A DNA stretch of 64,000 bases from Bryopsis sp. KO-2023 (Eukaryota > Chlorophyta > Ulvophyceae > Bryopsidales > Bryopsidaceae). Positions 33,543-46,338 of the stretch are shown piece by piece. Position 1 is the first letter of the stretch; the number at the start of each line of letters is the position of its first letter. The translations under genes were made by a program, and so were the position numbers. A model generated the notes under the pieces. The model saw only the letters and a list, made by a program, of their open reading frames with translations, searched no databases and was not told where the DNA came from. Location of the stretch: the NCBI GenBank assembly GCA_030272585.1, contig BSYQ01000004.1:5332001-5396000 (forward strand), in the 5' to 3' direction.

Positions 33543-36500
33543 TCAATCGAATCCTTTGATGTCCGAAGTGAACAGCTGGGCGAGCGTTCTGCCCTCCACC
33601 CTGGCTGTTTTGAAATCCTCCCTTTGCTGCACATATCGCATGGCATCCTTGTGACTGATTCTCAGGGTTCCATCCACCAATCCAAGCAAGCTTTCGGGGG
33701 CCACTATGAAAACATTGACCAGCTGCTGCAGGGACTCGAACAATTGGTTGACCGTCACGGAGCTGAACCTCCGGGTGGTATCCACAAACTCCGCCATGTC
33801 TCGTTTCAGTTTCAAAGCCCCGGAGGGGGAAAACGAAAATCGAGTGAGGTGGTTGGCTAGGCACTCGTGAGCCTGGCATCCCACCTGTGCATGCAAACGA
33901 GCAACAAACAGAATTCTCACGACTTCAGCCAGACATGCGTAGGGGTTGGAAGTCAAATCCTCCACTTGACTTGAAAAAGTCTTCCTTGTCTTTGCCCCTG
34001 ATTCATTCTTTATTTTCATTTTCATTTTCCTTTTTGGAGGGGGGAGGGGTGCCGGGCCTGAAAATGATTGGGAGAAAAAGTCTTCCTTTTTTTTTGTTTC
34101 GAATTGATTTTTGATTCTTGGAGGGAACCCCCCCCCCCCCCCTGTTCAAGAAAAGTGAACTTTTCCTGCTCCCGCCCCTTCCCCCACCTCATCCAGGAAG
34201 GACGAAAGATTGGTTCCATCCAGGTTGCTCTGGGCAGCTCTTCTCAAGCTGTCCAGCATGGCACATATGATTCTGCATGCGGTGGTGGGTTGATCTATCG
34301 CAAATGCAATTCCCCCCGAAGGCCGAAATTCGTTCTTCTTTTGCTCGACAACCAAAACTTTCGCAACCTGGAAACACACATGGCCGCCTCAACATCCACA
34401 CAGATTTGATTCTGTACCCTCCATTCATAGCCAATCGGTTTTTCTTTTGCCACCATTTTTTCACTTTCCCTAACTATTCAAGCGGGCTCGACAAGATCGG
34501 AGGGAAAACCCTCATCAAATGGGAAGAAATCGCACTTGGCAAAGCATCCACACCCACTTGCGATCGTTTCTGGAAGGAAATATAGACCTCTAGGTCAAAT
34601 GTAAAACCCCACCAGAATTCCAAAAAAAAAAAGTTCAAAGTCCAGCTTCGATATATCTACACTCACATATACATTCTCAAAGGTAACGTTAGAAGCAAAC
34701 TTGTATTTTGCAATGAATTTTCTTTGGGAAAAAAAAAAGCCCGACCGACCTGATTGAAGAACATCTTCAGAGCGTGGTTCAGGTTTTCCAAAACTCGAGT
34801 TTCGACGGCTAAGACGAGTGCGGACAGCCCGGAATCGCAGGCGGCAGACTCAGCCACAGAAGTGGATACCAAAGGCATGACTACCCCTTTGGTGTATCTT
34901 TCTAAATCATGAACGATTTGGGAGCTGATGGAGACCGACTTCAATACATGACCGATCTGCATTGCCACACCTGCAGCAATCAGCCACATTAAAGAAAAGG
35001 AGCAAAAAGAAAGTGAGAGGGATGCTGGTATGGTATATTTAAGAAATTAAAAAAAAAATAAAAAAAATGGTATATTTAAGAAATAAAAAAATAATAAAAA
35101 AAAGGCCAAGTGCAGCCTGTTTACGGAAATGTGTTGTAGGCTGACTCAGAAAGACACCCTCGTATCATCGCAATGTCAATATCTAAATATCTATATATAT
35201 ATACCTGTTCTTTTCGTCTTTTTTTCTTCTCATTTAGGGGAATGAACGCAGCCCCCTAAATGTTCCAATACCGAAAAAAGAGACCAAAACAAATATACTG
35301 GGGGGGGGGGAAGGGAAGAAACCAACACTGCACAGAGCTGAAAAATGTCATCTTTTTCGCAAAAAGATCTTGACATGGATTAAAAATAGATCCATAGATC
35401 GAAAATGACGCACCCCATGTGAAATCAAATTGTCCGAGGCTGAAGCTATGGATTTTGCAGAAAGGTCCCCCAAACTGGCAGAAGTGATGCCGAATGTCGA
35501 ACCAAGTTCAGATAAATCTCTTGCCGTTTCCAAACCCCTCATCGTGTGCCTAAAATAAACTTTCCAAAATCACATTCAGAACCAAGAAGCAAATCCAAAA
35601 CAACGCTGGAAAAACAGAAAACAATGAGAGAAAAAACAGCAGCAGGAAGAAAAAAACGACCCCAGATTTTTCTTTTTCAGCAAAAAAAAAAACAAAAACA
35701 AATTCCACAAATCCCTCCAAAATTATTTATTCTCAAAAGATGGACTTCTCAAACGAATGACTATGAAACACCTGGGTTTCTGAGGTGGAAAAAAAACACA
35801 CATTGGTTCGAAAGCAAATTGGTAGATAGATGCCAGAAATGGAAAATTTCTCAAAAAAACCCCAAAAAAACGGACCTGGCGATTTGTTCGAGAAGGCATC
35901 CCAGATTGGCGTGGTAAAATGTGCTGGAATGGAAAAGCTGCCTCTGGCGATGTGCAAGCTGATCGTGGGGGGTGAGAGTTTTGCATCGACCTATGGCTTC
36001 TTTGTTCCATTCCGTAAGCACCGAAACGATGTCCAAATTCAAACCCCCCTCGTCATCATTAGATTCCTTAATTAAAAAAAAGGAAAAAGCCCGTCAGAAC
36101 AAGAAATGTATGTGCCAAATGAAACACACACATTCACAGCAAAATCTGATTGAACAAAAGCAAAACAAGTACGTATTTTTTCGCATTGCTTGTCTTAATA
36201 TTTTGGAAATACTCAATAAATAGAGAGGGGTTCGGTCGATCACCTGTCTCTCATACATCCCTGACATCCATTCCAATTCGATTTCTGGATAATCAGCAAG
36301 ATAGTCTGTGAAAAGACTGTCAGCCAAATCCAACAGATCCAATTGATCCTTGGTCACTCTTTCCAAGTTGACCGCCAAAGTGTGAGTCTTCTCGTAAACC
36401 TCGGCCACCAGCCTGGATTACAAATATGCAAAAAAAAATCAATCCTCCCCCCCCCCCAAAAAAAATACATACATATATAATAAAATAAAAACAAAGTATT

Positions 36501-36635
36501 ATAAGCCCTGTAAATAGATAAGGAAGAAACCACTGTTCCTAAACATACCCACATGGTTGCAGATTCGTATCGAATGAGAGAATTTAACTGGGGGGGGGCA
36601 GACATTTTTCCGGCAGCTCTTGTTTCAATTCATTG

Positions 36636-36666
<31 letters not shown>

Positions 36667-39600
36667 GTGCATTGGGGGGCACGCTAGCCAGTGACTGCAT
36701 GTCAAATTTTTCAATTTGCAAGCTTTTTCTGTTTTGTTTTTTCAATAAATAAACCTGATGTAACTTCTGAGCTCCGCTGGATCGGCGCTCTGGCCTTTCG
36801 GCGAAACCAAGATTCGATCCAATGCGGATCTAACCCTTTGTTCCATCACCCTTTGCAAAAAAATTTGCATGGCTCGATACGAAGAAGGGAAAACGACCTC
36901 TATGATCTAAACATGAAAAACAGTCTTTCACATTTTCTGTTTGGATCATGAAACCACTCCTCCCCCCCCCCCAAAAAAAAAAATAAATTAAAATTAAAAC
37001 AAACAAATAAACTAAAATAATCTGGAACATATCTCCTGCAAATATTGGGCACAATTTAAGAAACAACAGAATTTGATTCATGCACTCGATTCATGATTCG
37101 TTTTGCCAATCAGAATCATATTAATCAAATGAAAATGACATGATTTGATTTTTTGCCATTTTATTTTCATTGTGAAATACAATAGTAGCAAGGATGTATC
37201 AAAACCTGGGAAGCACAAAAGCGGAAATATGCAGCAATTTCATGAGTTAAAATACCTGAGCCTCGTGCTTGACAATTGCCAATATTTCTCTGTACAAAGC
37301 CTGTAAATCCCTGGTCGCCACCATGCTCGATTGCCAAGGGGTGGTTTCCCCCAATCGAATCTCTTTTGCATCCAAAAACATCGGTCGGGTAGATATATAT
37401 CTCTTAAAAAAACCCATGCAAAAGAAAATGAATATGGTTGTATTATAAAATAAAATAAAAATCACATATATTTGCATCGTTTCGGCCAGGAAAAAACATG
37501 CATTTCGGAAAAGAAATATCTAAAAATTGATAATACCTTGAATCATATTCTTAAGATTTCCACTTTTTTTTGTTAGTATACCAATAGTTCAATGCAAAAG
37601 AGAAAGAAACAAGACGGAAAAAAAAAACAAAAACGATCATTCCAAAACTCACATGCACACTAAAAAGGGTTACCGACAGATCGCATCAGAATTTTCTGTT
37701 ATCTATTTCACTTCTTAATACCTGAGCAAGAGTCATTTCTCTATTGAGCTCCGCCATGATGTGTGCACATTCACCCATGGCTGTTGTATCCCCGATCGAG
37801 GCAGCCCCATCGAATCTCATAACCACTCTGTTTTCTAAATCGTTCGCGTATTCCTCCAGCCTGGCCACCGCATAATCGATGGAACCCAACGTCAAAGCCC
37901 CTCCTCCATCAATCCCCACCCTCTGTTTAGCCGTCCGCAAATCCGAACTCACCAACAAAAGACGCTGAGAAACCGCCTGAGAAACGATGTGAAAAAAAAA
38001 GAATTTCAATACAGGAAAAAAAGCAAGAAAGAAAAGCCATGTATACATGGAGGCCGCCTATAACACATTTGCGTGAACGGGCAGCGCTCGGCCTTATGAC
38101 CAAGTGCAAAATACTTTCAATTTAATGCATTAAGTTGTGTGAATGTCTTAAAAAAACACGGGCTTCTTGGATTTCCAACCAAGGCGAAAGGGAATTTTCT
38201 TTCAAATTTTTTGAATTGCTTACGGCAGCTTCTGGAAGTCGATGTGGATTCAGGAAGATATCGGGGAGCGTGTCGAAATTCCCGGAGCCCTGGGCGAAGC
38301 TGAACGCTTGCATGTATTCGATCAACTCCAGTGCATCTCTTGCTCGCTCTTGACGATCACTGGAGCGCTGGATTGGTCAGCAGAATTAAGAAAATGTAAA
38401 ATATAAAAGTGTCAGGGATGATCAGAACAAAAAAACACAGGAGGGGCAGGGGAAGCCGGGTCTGGCTCTACGAAACAGGATATAAAAATATCTTCTTTAA
38501 CTTTTTTGAGGAAGTGTTGATATATTTCCAACACCACTTGCATCGCACTATTTTTTCTTTTGCTTTTTGACGTGTATCTTTGGCTACACTTGTTCGCGAG
38601 TGCACGACACTGTCGTGCCGTACCCTAGCGCACAAAAACCCTAAACAAAAAAAAAATACGAGCGCTCGCGAGTGCACACTTTTTTCTGGGGAGGAGGGGG
38701 AATAGAGGATAACGTAAATGCTGACCTTAAGCCTTTCCCCAACACGAGCGTTCGTCCGGCCAAAATTTCCCATCTTCTTGTCGAGATTTTTGAATTGTTC
38801 TCTCAGCCTTTCCATTTCTTGCTCCACCACACCCACAACTCCCTTGTTCAATTCCATGACCAAAAAAAAAGGTAATCAGGAAAGCAAAAACAAACATTAT
38901 CGAATCGGTTGAACCTCTTTAAATGAAATCAACAGGAGCAGCTGCCCAGTTCAATGTAACACAAAACAAGATGGATCCATGAAAGAAAGGGAAAAAAAAT
39001 TTGCATCTCCAAAACATTTTACGGAGTCACTTCACACGATTTGGATGAACATTTTCAATCTACAATCGAATGACAAGGTATAAGGGAGCTGAATGATTTC
39101 GTTGATATTTTCGACCACAGATTTCTCTGATGTTCTGATATTGATGGAACCTTTCATGCATAAGGAGGCGTTCCTTAAAAAAATATTGTGCAACTTAAAA
39201 AATTATTGGAAGGAAAATAAGTTTATTTAATATAGGTGGTTTATAATCACCTTGAATTCTTCCTGTTCGGACTCCTTGCTGGCTCTGGCAGTTTCCAATT
39301 GAGATGTCACAGTTTCATGCATGGATCGCATTTGAAATTCACATCTGCACAAAAAAAAACATGCAGGTTTTTCTCTTCTGTAATTCTATCTTGATCAGAA
39401 AAACGATCCTTTCCTGCAGGAGATCTCATAAATCTGATCAAAATCAATCCAGGCGACGAAATTATCTTGTCAAAAAAGCTCCACTTCCATCGTCTTGATG
39501 AGCATTTTCTTTCACCTTTTGAAGTGATCCAGCAGCTTTCGGACTTTGTCCAACGCTTCTTTCGATCGGACAGTGGGGCTCGGACCTCGAACCCGAGTGG

Positions 39601-39727
39601 CGACGTTTTCGTCGACCTCCGATTCGCTGAGCACCTCCCGATACAGACAGTCGATGAAATTCTCGAGATTAAAGCCGGAGCGGAAGGTTTCCAGAGACAG
39701 AGCTTGCAATCGCGAATAGGACGCCAT
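33543..39727 (-). CDS. SEC10: Exocyst complex component SEC10 (EXOC5)
   Basis: Thirteen minus-strand exons join in phase to 781 residues (family 700-830): 39516-39727, 39251-39344, 38726-38842, 38224-38367, 37722-37976, 37256-37402, 36755-36906, 36244-36412, 35876-36066, 35414-35549, 34750-34956, 34188-34367 and 33543-33884. Recognisable blocks: LKRSSDRQERARDALELIEY; YANDLENRVVMRFDGA; TRPMFLD and LQALYREILAIVKHEA; FPSSYRAMQIFLQRVMEQR; VAEVYEKTHTLA; EQKKNEF; and the C-terminal SPSGALKLKRDMAEFV, NVFIVAPESL and YVQQREDF, close to plant SEC10. The protein is part of the eight-subunit vesicle tether at the plasma membrane. The edges between exons 10 and 11 are chosen by phase. The start is 252 bp from the divergent methyltransferase start. 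Confidence 0.94.
35102..35151 (+). repeat. Dispersed ~45-bp repeat, copy in an EXOC5 intron
   Basis: AGGCCAAGTGCAGCCTG then ACGGAAATGTGTTGTAGGCTG. One of five copies (also 4388, 38051, 51110, 56183) of a consensus reading roughly GGCCGAGTGCAGCCCG, TTCACGGAAATG, TGTTATAGGCTG. Confidence 0.75.
38051..38100 (-). repeat. Dispersed ~45-bp repeat, inverted copy in an EXOC5 intron
   Basis: On the minus strand: AAGGCCGAGCGCTGCCCG then TTCACGCAAATG and TGTTATAGGCGG, matching the family at 35102, 51110 and 56183. Confidence 0.75.
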
Positions 39728-39979
39728 CGAAAAAAAAAAACAAGAATGAATCGATCCCCTTTTTATGGGATATGTGCAGAACAAATCGCCCCACGAAAAT
39801 CTGAATTGAATCGTCACCACCACCACTAGCGGAGATATCACATGCGAATGATTAGTCATGTGATTTGTGAGTGTTACAAACACAGACCACCTCACATAAT
39901 TCAATTGTATCGCCGCCAATACATACCAACCGAAATCGTTGGACTTGCCAGTTCGTTGCACCTCAAAAACTAGGGAAGC
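39728..39979. promoter_or_regulatory. Bidirectional promoter between EXOC5 and the methyltransferase gene
   Basis: Only 252 bp separates the two divergent ATGs. It contains an inverted pair TCACATG...CATGTGA (about 39838-39863, 12-nt spacer), which could bind a dimeric factor, and a CCAAT word near 39936. No TATA box is obvious. Shared regulation is inferred from geometry. Confidence 0.5.
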
Positions 39980-41216
39980 ATGGTGCTGGAGACGGAAAGT
40001 CACGAGCAATTGTCCCAACGGATGGCGGCGTACATTTCCGGAGGATTGACTTGCAATATGGTTTGCCTCGGGGACGACTTGGGTATCTATGCCGGCATGA
40101 AAGCACTGGGCAAAGCGACTTCCCAAAAGCTCGCGGATCGGCTGAACCTCAGCGAACGCTGGGTTCGCGAGTGGCTGTATCAACAGGTAGGCCCCTGTGT
40201 TTGTTTGTGTGTGTTTATACATTATGTATGCACTTTCAGCATGCTTTTTTTTCCCCGGCCAAATCCAAGCTTGTTGCTGATTGCCGGTGGCGCCAATTTC
40301 GTGGAGTGAGATGTGTAGGTTTCGTTCCGATCGTTGTGTTTCGCTTGCGATTTGCGATCTGGTGCGACGATTGTACTGGATTGGTTGGGGCTGGTGATCT
40401 TGCAGGCGGCAGCACGTTTGATTACTACGGATGCCGATGCACATGAGTTTTGGATGACGAAGGTCCAGGAAGACATTTTGGTGAACGAAAACGGGCCCGA
40501 TGGGTCCGCATACTTCATGACGGGTGGGTGATTTATTTATTTAATTAATTAATTAATTAACTTATTTATTTTTTAAAAAATCTTTTTTTTGGTGGGGGGG
40601 AGCATTTTTTCCAAATAACGCACAATTTTCAGGCAATGAGAAAAGACTGATTGATTGAGTCTTTCCATCTGTCATTGTACAGATGGTGCATGACTAATCT
40701 GCTGGCAATCGATTTTTACTCATGTGTTGGGAAAACAGGTGCAGCCCAATCGGTGCCCCCCTCCATTAGGGCAAACGATGCCAGGATGGAAGCCTTCAAA
40801 ACAGGAAAAGGTTTGACTTATGACAACTACGGACCTGAAATGGCGCACGCAGTTTGCCGAGATCTGGTGGGTGGGTGCACTAATTTTCCTTTTGATTTCT
40901 CAGTTTCAGAAACGAAGATTTTTCCTACAGCAAGCCTTCATTCTTGAAAATTCCAAGGAAGCTAGATATTGGCTTGCGCCTTCTTTTTTGCCCCTCAGCA
41001 ATGATACAGATACTCCTGTTCAAAAAAATATGTCGGATGTTGTGTTGCTAAGATTTGCAGCTTCAAAAATTATTTTGACTAAAAAATTGAAATCTTTGAC
41101 ACACTTCCATTGCATGCAGGATCGTAGCATTCTTCTTTTTTCATTTTCAAATATAAAGTTTTCCCCTATCAATGTGCTACTTTTTTTTTTTTACTTTTTT
41201 TTTCCACCCTATCCGA

Positions 41217-41249
<33 letters not shown>

Positions 41250-43000
41250 AACGAAAGAGATGCATTGATTGCCCGTGTGTTAATTTTCTTAGACTGTGTG
41301 GATTCGGCATTCTCTGGTTGAAATGCTGTGCACTGTGCCTGGATTGAAAGATGCTCTTGAAAAAGGAATTCATGTTGCTGACATTGGCTGTGGGTACGAT
41401 TTGTTCTTCCAATTTCCATTTTTATTTTTATTTTCTAGGAGCAGTAATAAATACAGCAATGGCCAGGGGGTTCTTTTTCACGATTGCATATTCTGAACAG
41501 GGACGTCTTTTCATTACCAAGAACAAGAATCTTGGTAACATACAATATTTTTTTTCTTCATTTATGCACAATTTTTCCGTTTACTAGATAACCTCAATTT
41601 TTTTTTTCTTCTCCCAAAGAGCGTGTCCTTGGGAGGGGAGGTTTGATTTTTCAGTTTGGATTTCGATGCCACGCCAGTCGATGTTAAGAAAAGAAGGAAA
41701 AAAAAAGAAAGATTTATCTCTCTTTCATCCATATTCTTGTGTCAAAATCCCTTGACTACCACACATCAAGTTGAAAAAGAAAAAGCAACCATCAACCCTT
41801 TTCCTTTTTTTTTGGGGGGGGGGGGGGGAAACGAGGCCATCGGCCTCTCTCTCTCTCTGTTATTTCAGTGGAGGATTTTTGTAGTCTTTTAATAAATTTT
41901 CGTTTCCATATGTGTTAATATTTTTTTTTTGTGAGGTTAGATGTGGGGAGGCACTGATGATCGTGGCAAAGACGTTCCCGGCCTCCACTTTCCATGGATA
42001 TGACATTTCGACTCACGCACTGGACGTCGCCAACAAACACAAAGGGAAAAATAAAGAATACAGCAACACAGCATTTTTCAACCCAAGCCAAGGCCAGGTA
42101 AGAATCCTTCGATTGCACTTTCCTTCGTTTTGACCCCCTTTGTTTTTCAGCTCTGTACGTACATCTGGGATGAAATTTGAACGTCTCGCCAAGGGGATTG
42201 GTTTTTTTTGTTTTTTTTTCCATGGATGGGGAGCAGCCAATGCCATCCACCCCGACCTACGATTTCATGTATACCATGGATGCCATCCATGACATGTCAC
42301 ACCCACACAAGGTTCTGTTGCAAGCACGGATGGCATTGAAGGAGCAGAGCTTCGGGTATCTAATCTGCGACGTGGATGGGAAAGAAACTCCGGCCGAAAA
42401 CATTCATGGCGATCCGGACACCGCCCGGTTGTTCTATGGCTATTCCCTCAGTCTTTGCATGCCCAGCGGGCTGTCTGAGCCGAATGGGATGGGGTTGGGA
42501 ACTCTAGGCTTCACCAAGGTGAGGAGCAATGTATGGGGTGATATTTGGTGCTGGTGGTTTTTTTGCAGTCGTATTGTACAGCAATACCCCCCCCCCCTTC
42601 TGCACTCCCTCTCTCTCACCCCCGCATTCCTGTGAATGGGATTCCATTGTGGGTTTAGCAAGATCTGTGTGCTGCACTTGGGCTATTCACTTCTTTTGTG
42701 TGGGAAAACAGCGTGATCAGGTGTCCCTCCTGTCAAATAACAGACTGAGTTTCTGACTGAAAACACGGCATAGTTCCGCATAATACTCTTGACCAGTAGT
42801 CGAGCGATGGATCTATGAATTCTGCGCCTGAAATTGAATATCAATAAAATGTCCTCTCTGGATGATTTCCTGAACAGCATTTGTGCTGCCAATGCTTTTA
42901 GAGGGTGGCCAAGGAGCTCACATCACAGGCTGGATTCTCCGACTATGTTGAGTTGGATTTCGAGCGACCGATGATGAAATTCATTTTGGTGAAGCACTGA
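39980..43000 (+). CDS. Winged-helix plus class I SAM-dependent methyltransferase
   Basis: Seven exons join in phase to 364 residues: 39980-40186, 40406-40523, 40739-40866, 41293-41393, 41941-42097, 42234-42518 and 42902-43000. The N-terminal part is a winged-helix dimerisation domain (LADRLNLSERWVREWLYQQ). Then TGKGLTYDNYGPEM precedes the Rossmann domain with SAM motif I VADIGCGCGEAL, FHGYDIS, and the acidic motif YTMDAIHDMSHPHKVL. This order is that of the bacterial and protist Rv2258c-like methyltransferase family; the substrate is unknown. Exon 6 has a NAGNAG acceptor (GAGCAG, 42231-42236), which would give isoforms differing by one Gln. The intron before exon 4 contains a CA microsatellite. 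Confidence 0.9.
41218..41247 (+). repeat. (CA)n microsatellite
   Basis: About 14 CA units in an intron of the methyltransferase gene, shortly upstream of the acceptor of exon 4. Confidence 0.95.
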
Positions 43001-45117
43001 GAACAAAATTGAATTAAGTTTTTTTTTTGGGGGGGGGGGGGTTAATCGAGCACTGCCGACCTCTCTCAATTGAAGGTTGGTTGGTTTTGATCCGCTGTCC
43101 GAAATGCTCGTGTCATTTAGGGAAGGGAGGGGGACTGGGGGGTGGCCCATTGTAATAGAACTCCAAATTTTGTTCTTGTAAAAGTATTTTCTCATCATCT
43201 GCATAGAACTCAGATTCAGTCTTATCCAATTGTTTTCACATTTCTTTTCCTCTGGCATAGCACCCATGTTGAGGGGGAGTGTTCGGTCGATTACCCCCGA
43301 CCTCGCTTGTTCGGAGGTTGGTGAGGATCCACTTTAACAATTTCCTGGTTTCAAGAGGGAAGGGCTGCTGGGCTAGAAAAGCATTTTTGCAGGGGGAAGC
43401 ATCTGATAAAAAAAGAAGAAATCATGCAAGTAGGAAATGAGACATTAATGCCTGTCAACGCAGCTTTGCTTATAAAAACAGAACACATCTCTGGTTTCTC
43501 CCGATCCAGCTGCACCCCTTCATTGATTTCCACCCCTTCAGAAAACAATCCTTTTTTCCATACAGCAATAAAACAAATAAAGACACTTTCACTTCTCACT
43601 TTTGTTTCATTTTTCACTTTTTTTTCATTCGGATTTCATTGCAATATAATATTCGATTCCTATCATTGATTTCATGCATTTGTTTGCCAATCTGGACAAA
43701 CTAGACATCCATCATTCCATTTATCATGATAAATTTCTGCACCGTAAATAAATTTCCACCAGAAAATCAGCCTGTGGAAAGCAATCCACATTTGATGTTA
43801 CATTCTTCATGTAGGTTCGACCAATTGACAACCTACGATAATAGTATTTTTTTTGTGTCTGCCAGGTTTGCCACTAAATTTAAATTAAGAAAAAAAAAAC
43901 GCTCAAAGCAAAAGCTATGGCCCCTGCAGATCTCCATTCCATTTTTTCCACAAAAAAAAACGAAATGAAAAAATTATGTACAAAATTAAAAACAACCCCC
44001 CATCTTCTCTAGATTATGTGAATAGATTCATGAGCAGCATTTGAATGCCATCAACATTCTTTCGACTAAGAAGAAAGCTTCGTTGATACCCTTTCGGCAA
44101 TTCTAAGCGATAATATTAAAGGATATTCTACATGCTATGACAGCACAACCCCAATCAAACAATCTTCCCGAGTGCTGGCATCCAACAACCCAATTTCAAA
44201 ATTAAACATTCGATAAGCCCACGATCATAAGGAACCTGAATAATGCAAAAAAACCCGAAAAAAACGAAACGGAAAAAAAAAAACCCAGAAGAAAACCCAA
44301 GGGCCCCCCCCCCAAAAAAAAAGAAAAAAAAAAACGAGAAAAACAGAAACATCCCTACACTTTATACTTTTTGTCATTCTCAAGGACTCCCTATCCACCA
44401 CTTCTTTCTATCAGGGGTTCCCCAAGCAAACTTATCTTCCTCTTTTTTGTGTGTTATTTTCTCTCCCCCTGTAACAGATATTCACAACAAAAGGTTTTGA
44501 ATTCTCCATCCACTATTGTCCGTATATTCTTGGGTGGATCCCTATCAAAAAAATGAAAACACCCTTTTTCCAATAAAAGATATATATTGTTTCCCTCTCA
44601 ACTTTTACTTTTTTTTTTCTTTTTCAACCTCTTCCTCGACATGATTTGGAGAATTCAAATTTTTTTTCAAGACAAAAAAAAACACACGCCAATAAACGCT
44701 CTATCCCTTCACTGCACTCTAAAAAAAATCACCACAGATCGTCTCCTGAACAAAAAAAAAAACCCAAAATTGTAGTCCCCCATGTCAGACCATTTTGGGG
44801 ATTCTTTTTTCTTTTTCCAACTTTCTCTTTCTGAGGAATCATTTATGGAATTCTCAATTTCCCTCGCCCCATCTTTGGTGGAATTCAAAATCACCTTTAA
44901 CCACCCTAATCCCATTCCCCACCAAAAAACAGAATCGACAAGAGGAAACCGCGTTCTATGCTATTACTCTTTTCTGTGTAATCCGCTTGCACCTATCCGC
45001 TAAAAAACACGCATCTTCACTGAAACCTCTTTCATTCATTTATTCTCAAACTTTTCCCCTTGAAAACCCCCGAAAGCCCTCCTGGGGCGGATCTCCCACG
45101 TGGGCTTATGCATTCGA
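43001..45117. other. AT-rich convergent spacer, no gene seen
   Basis: Poly-A/poly-T rich, with T-run/G-run blocks at 43020 and 44310. Short open frames are low-complexity. Contains the 3' flanks of the methyltransferase and of the gene at 45118. Confidence 0.55.
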
Positions 45118-46338
45118 TCACTGTTTCTCCGTCTCGATCACCGACTGGGAATCCAACAGGGTGCAGTCGCTCATCGACAAAGGATGGCACTGCAAACTTC
45201 GCCTACTAGGCCTCAGATCCTCGAACTCCCCGTCCAACACGACCACCCGGGCCCTCGGCGTCCCAAAAGATCTCTCCTCCGCATCACCCTCCGCCTCCTC
45301 AATAATTTCCCTCGACGCCCCCAGCGAGTTCAACGGAAGCGAGGCCAACAGTTGGTCGTCGTCGAAGGAGTACATCAAGAACCGCGGCTGAGCGGAATTG
45401 ACCTCCACCGCGCTGCTTCCGGTGGTTGGCATGTCCACCGTATCCATCTCCGAGCTTTCATAGAACCGTTCCTCCACCTCGCCGCGATCCTCCACCGCGT
45501 CCAGCGTAACGCTTTCCCCGTCGTCCTCGAACACGACCCCCTCAGATCCCCGACTCTCCAACTCCACAGAAAGCAGCCTCGCGCGACCCTTGCCATTCGA
45601 GATCGGCTTCGTCGCGTCCTCGCTGCTGTTCGACTCCTGGTGGGAGCATGCCGTTATTTCATTCGTGACGTCTCGAACCGTTCGGACCGATAGCTCCGCA
45701 GCGAAGACATTCTTCGAGGGCCTTGGGGTCGCCCGAACCGACGCCGTCCCGCCTCCCTCGACATTCTCATCCTCCGAACAATCCCGCAAACTACGAGTCT
45801 CCAGCTCGCTGTCCTTCCTCACATGCGACTCCACTATCTGCGCGTCCAAGCAGTCTGGAAGCATCGCAGAGTCACCCACGACGCGTTTCTTTCGGACCAG
45901 CTGCAGCTTCTCCGGCTTGCACACTTCCTCCCCCTCCGCCGAATCCACGCCCTCCTCTTCCATATCTTGCGTTTGCGTGCTGCTGTCCGTCATGCGCGGA
46001 CTCTCGGATCCTTCTCTGTCCACTTTGCCCAATCTTTTCCCTGAGACGTCTCCCTCTTCGATCGACTTCGCGCTACCTTTTCCCGATTCCCTGCAAGCTT
46101 CCGTGTCCTCCAGGTTCTCTACCACCTTCGGCGGTCGACACTCCCCTATGGTTTGGTTTTCCCCACTTCTAGAATCACTAGTGCATACTTCGGATCTGGC
46201 AACGTAGGGTCTAGTCCTCTGTATCGTCTTCGAAGCCGTCCCTGCATTCCTGCTCCGGGGGATCCCCCGGTGCCCCCCTTTCTCAGCAGCATACCTGGGG
46301 CTATCCTCGGGTGCGAAACAACACACTGCGTTACCCAT
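45118..46338 (-). CDS. Orphan acidic protein with lipidation-type N-terminus
   Basis: Single exon, 406 codons without a gap, and more GC-rich than the surroundings, which supports real coding. It starts MGNAVCCFAPEDSP: Gly2 for myristoylation and Cys6/Cys7 for palmitoylation, as in plasma-membrane-anchored signalling proteins. The rest is Ser/Glu/Asp-rich, probably disordered, with a short basic patch (QLVRKKRVV) and a more hydrophobic stretch near residues 310-345 (RFLMYSFDDDQLLASLPLNS). No domain is recognised. It shares the acylated N-terminus logic with the copine-like protein at 32258, but no homology. Confidence 0.7.
   Translation of the reverse strand: MGNAVCCFAPEDSPRYAAEKGGHRGIPRSRNAGTASKTIQRTRPYVARSEVCTSDSRSGENQTIGECRPPKVVENLEDTEACRESGKGSAKSIEEGDVSGKRLGKVDREGSESPRMTDSSTQTQDMEEEGVDSAEGEEVCKPEKLQLVRKKRVVGDSAMLPDCLDAQIVESHVRKDSELETRSLRDCSEDENVEGGGTASVRATPRPSKNVFAAELSVRTVRDVTNEITACSHQESNSSEDATKPISNGKGRARLLSVELESRGSEGVVFEDDGESVTLDAVEDRGEVEERFYESSEMDTVDMPTTGSSAVEVNSAQPRFLMYSFDDDQLLASLPLNSLGASREIIEEAEGDAEERSFGTPRARVVVLDGEFEDLRPSRRSLQCHPLSMSDCTLLDSQSVIETEKQ

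Noticed and set aside
33885-33997. Extra in-frame stretch upstream of the last EXOC5 exon
   Set aside because: It is open, but including it breaks the SEC10 alignment; joining 34188 directly to 33884 gives the expected FLDE-VGCQAHECLANHL continuity.
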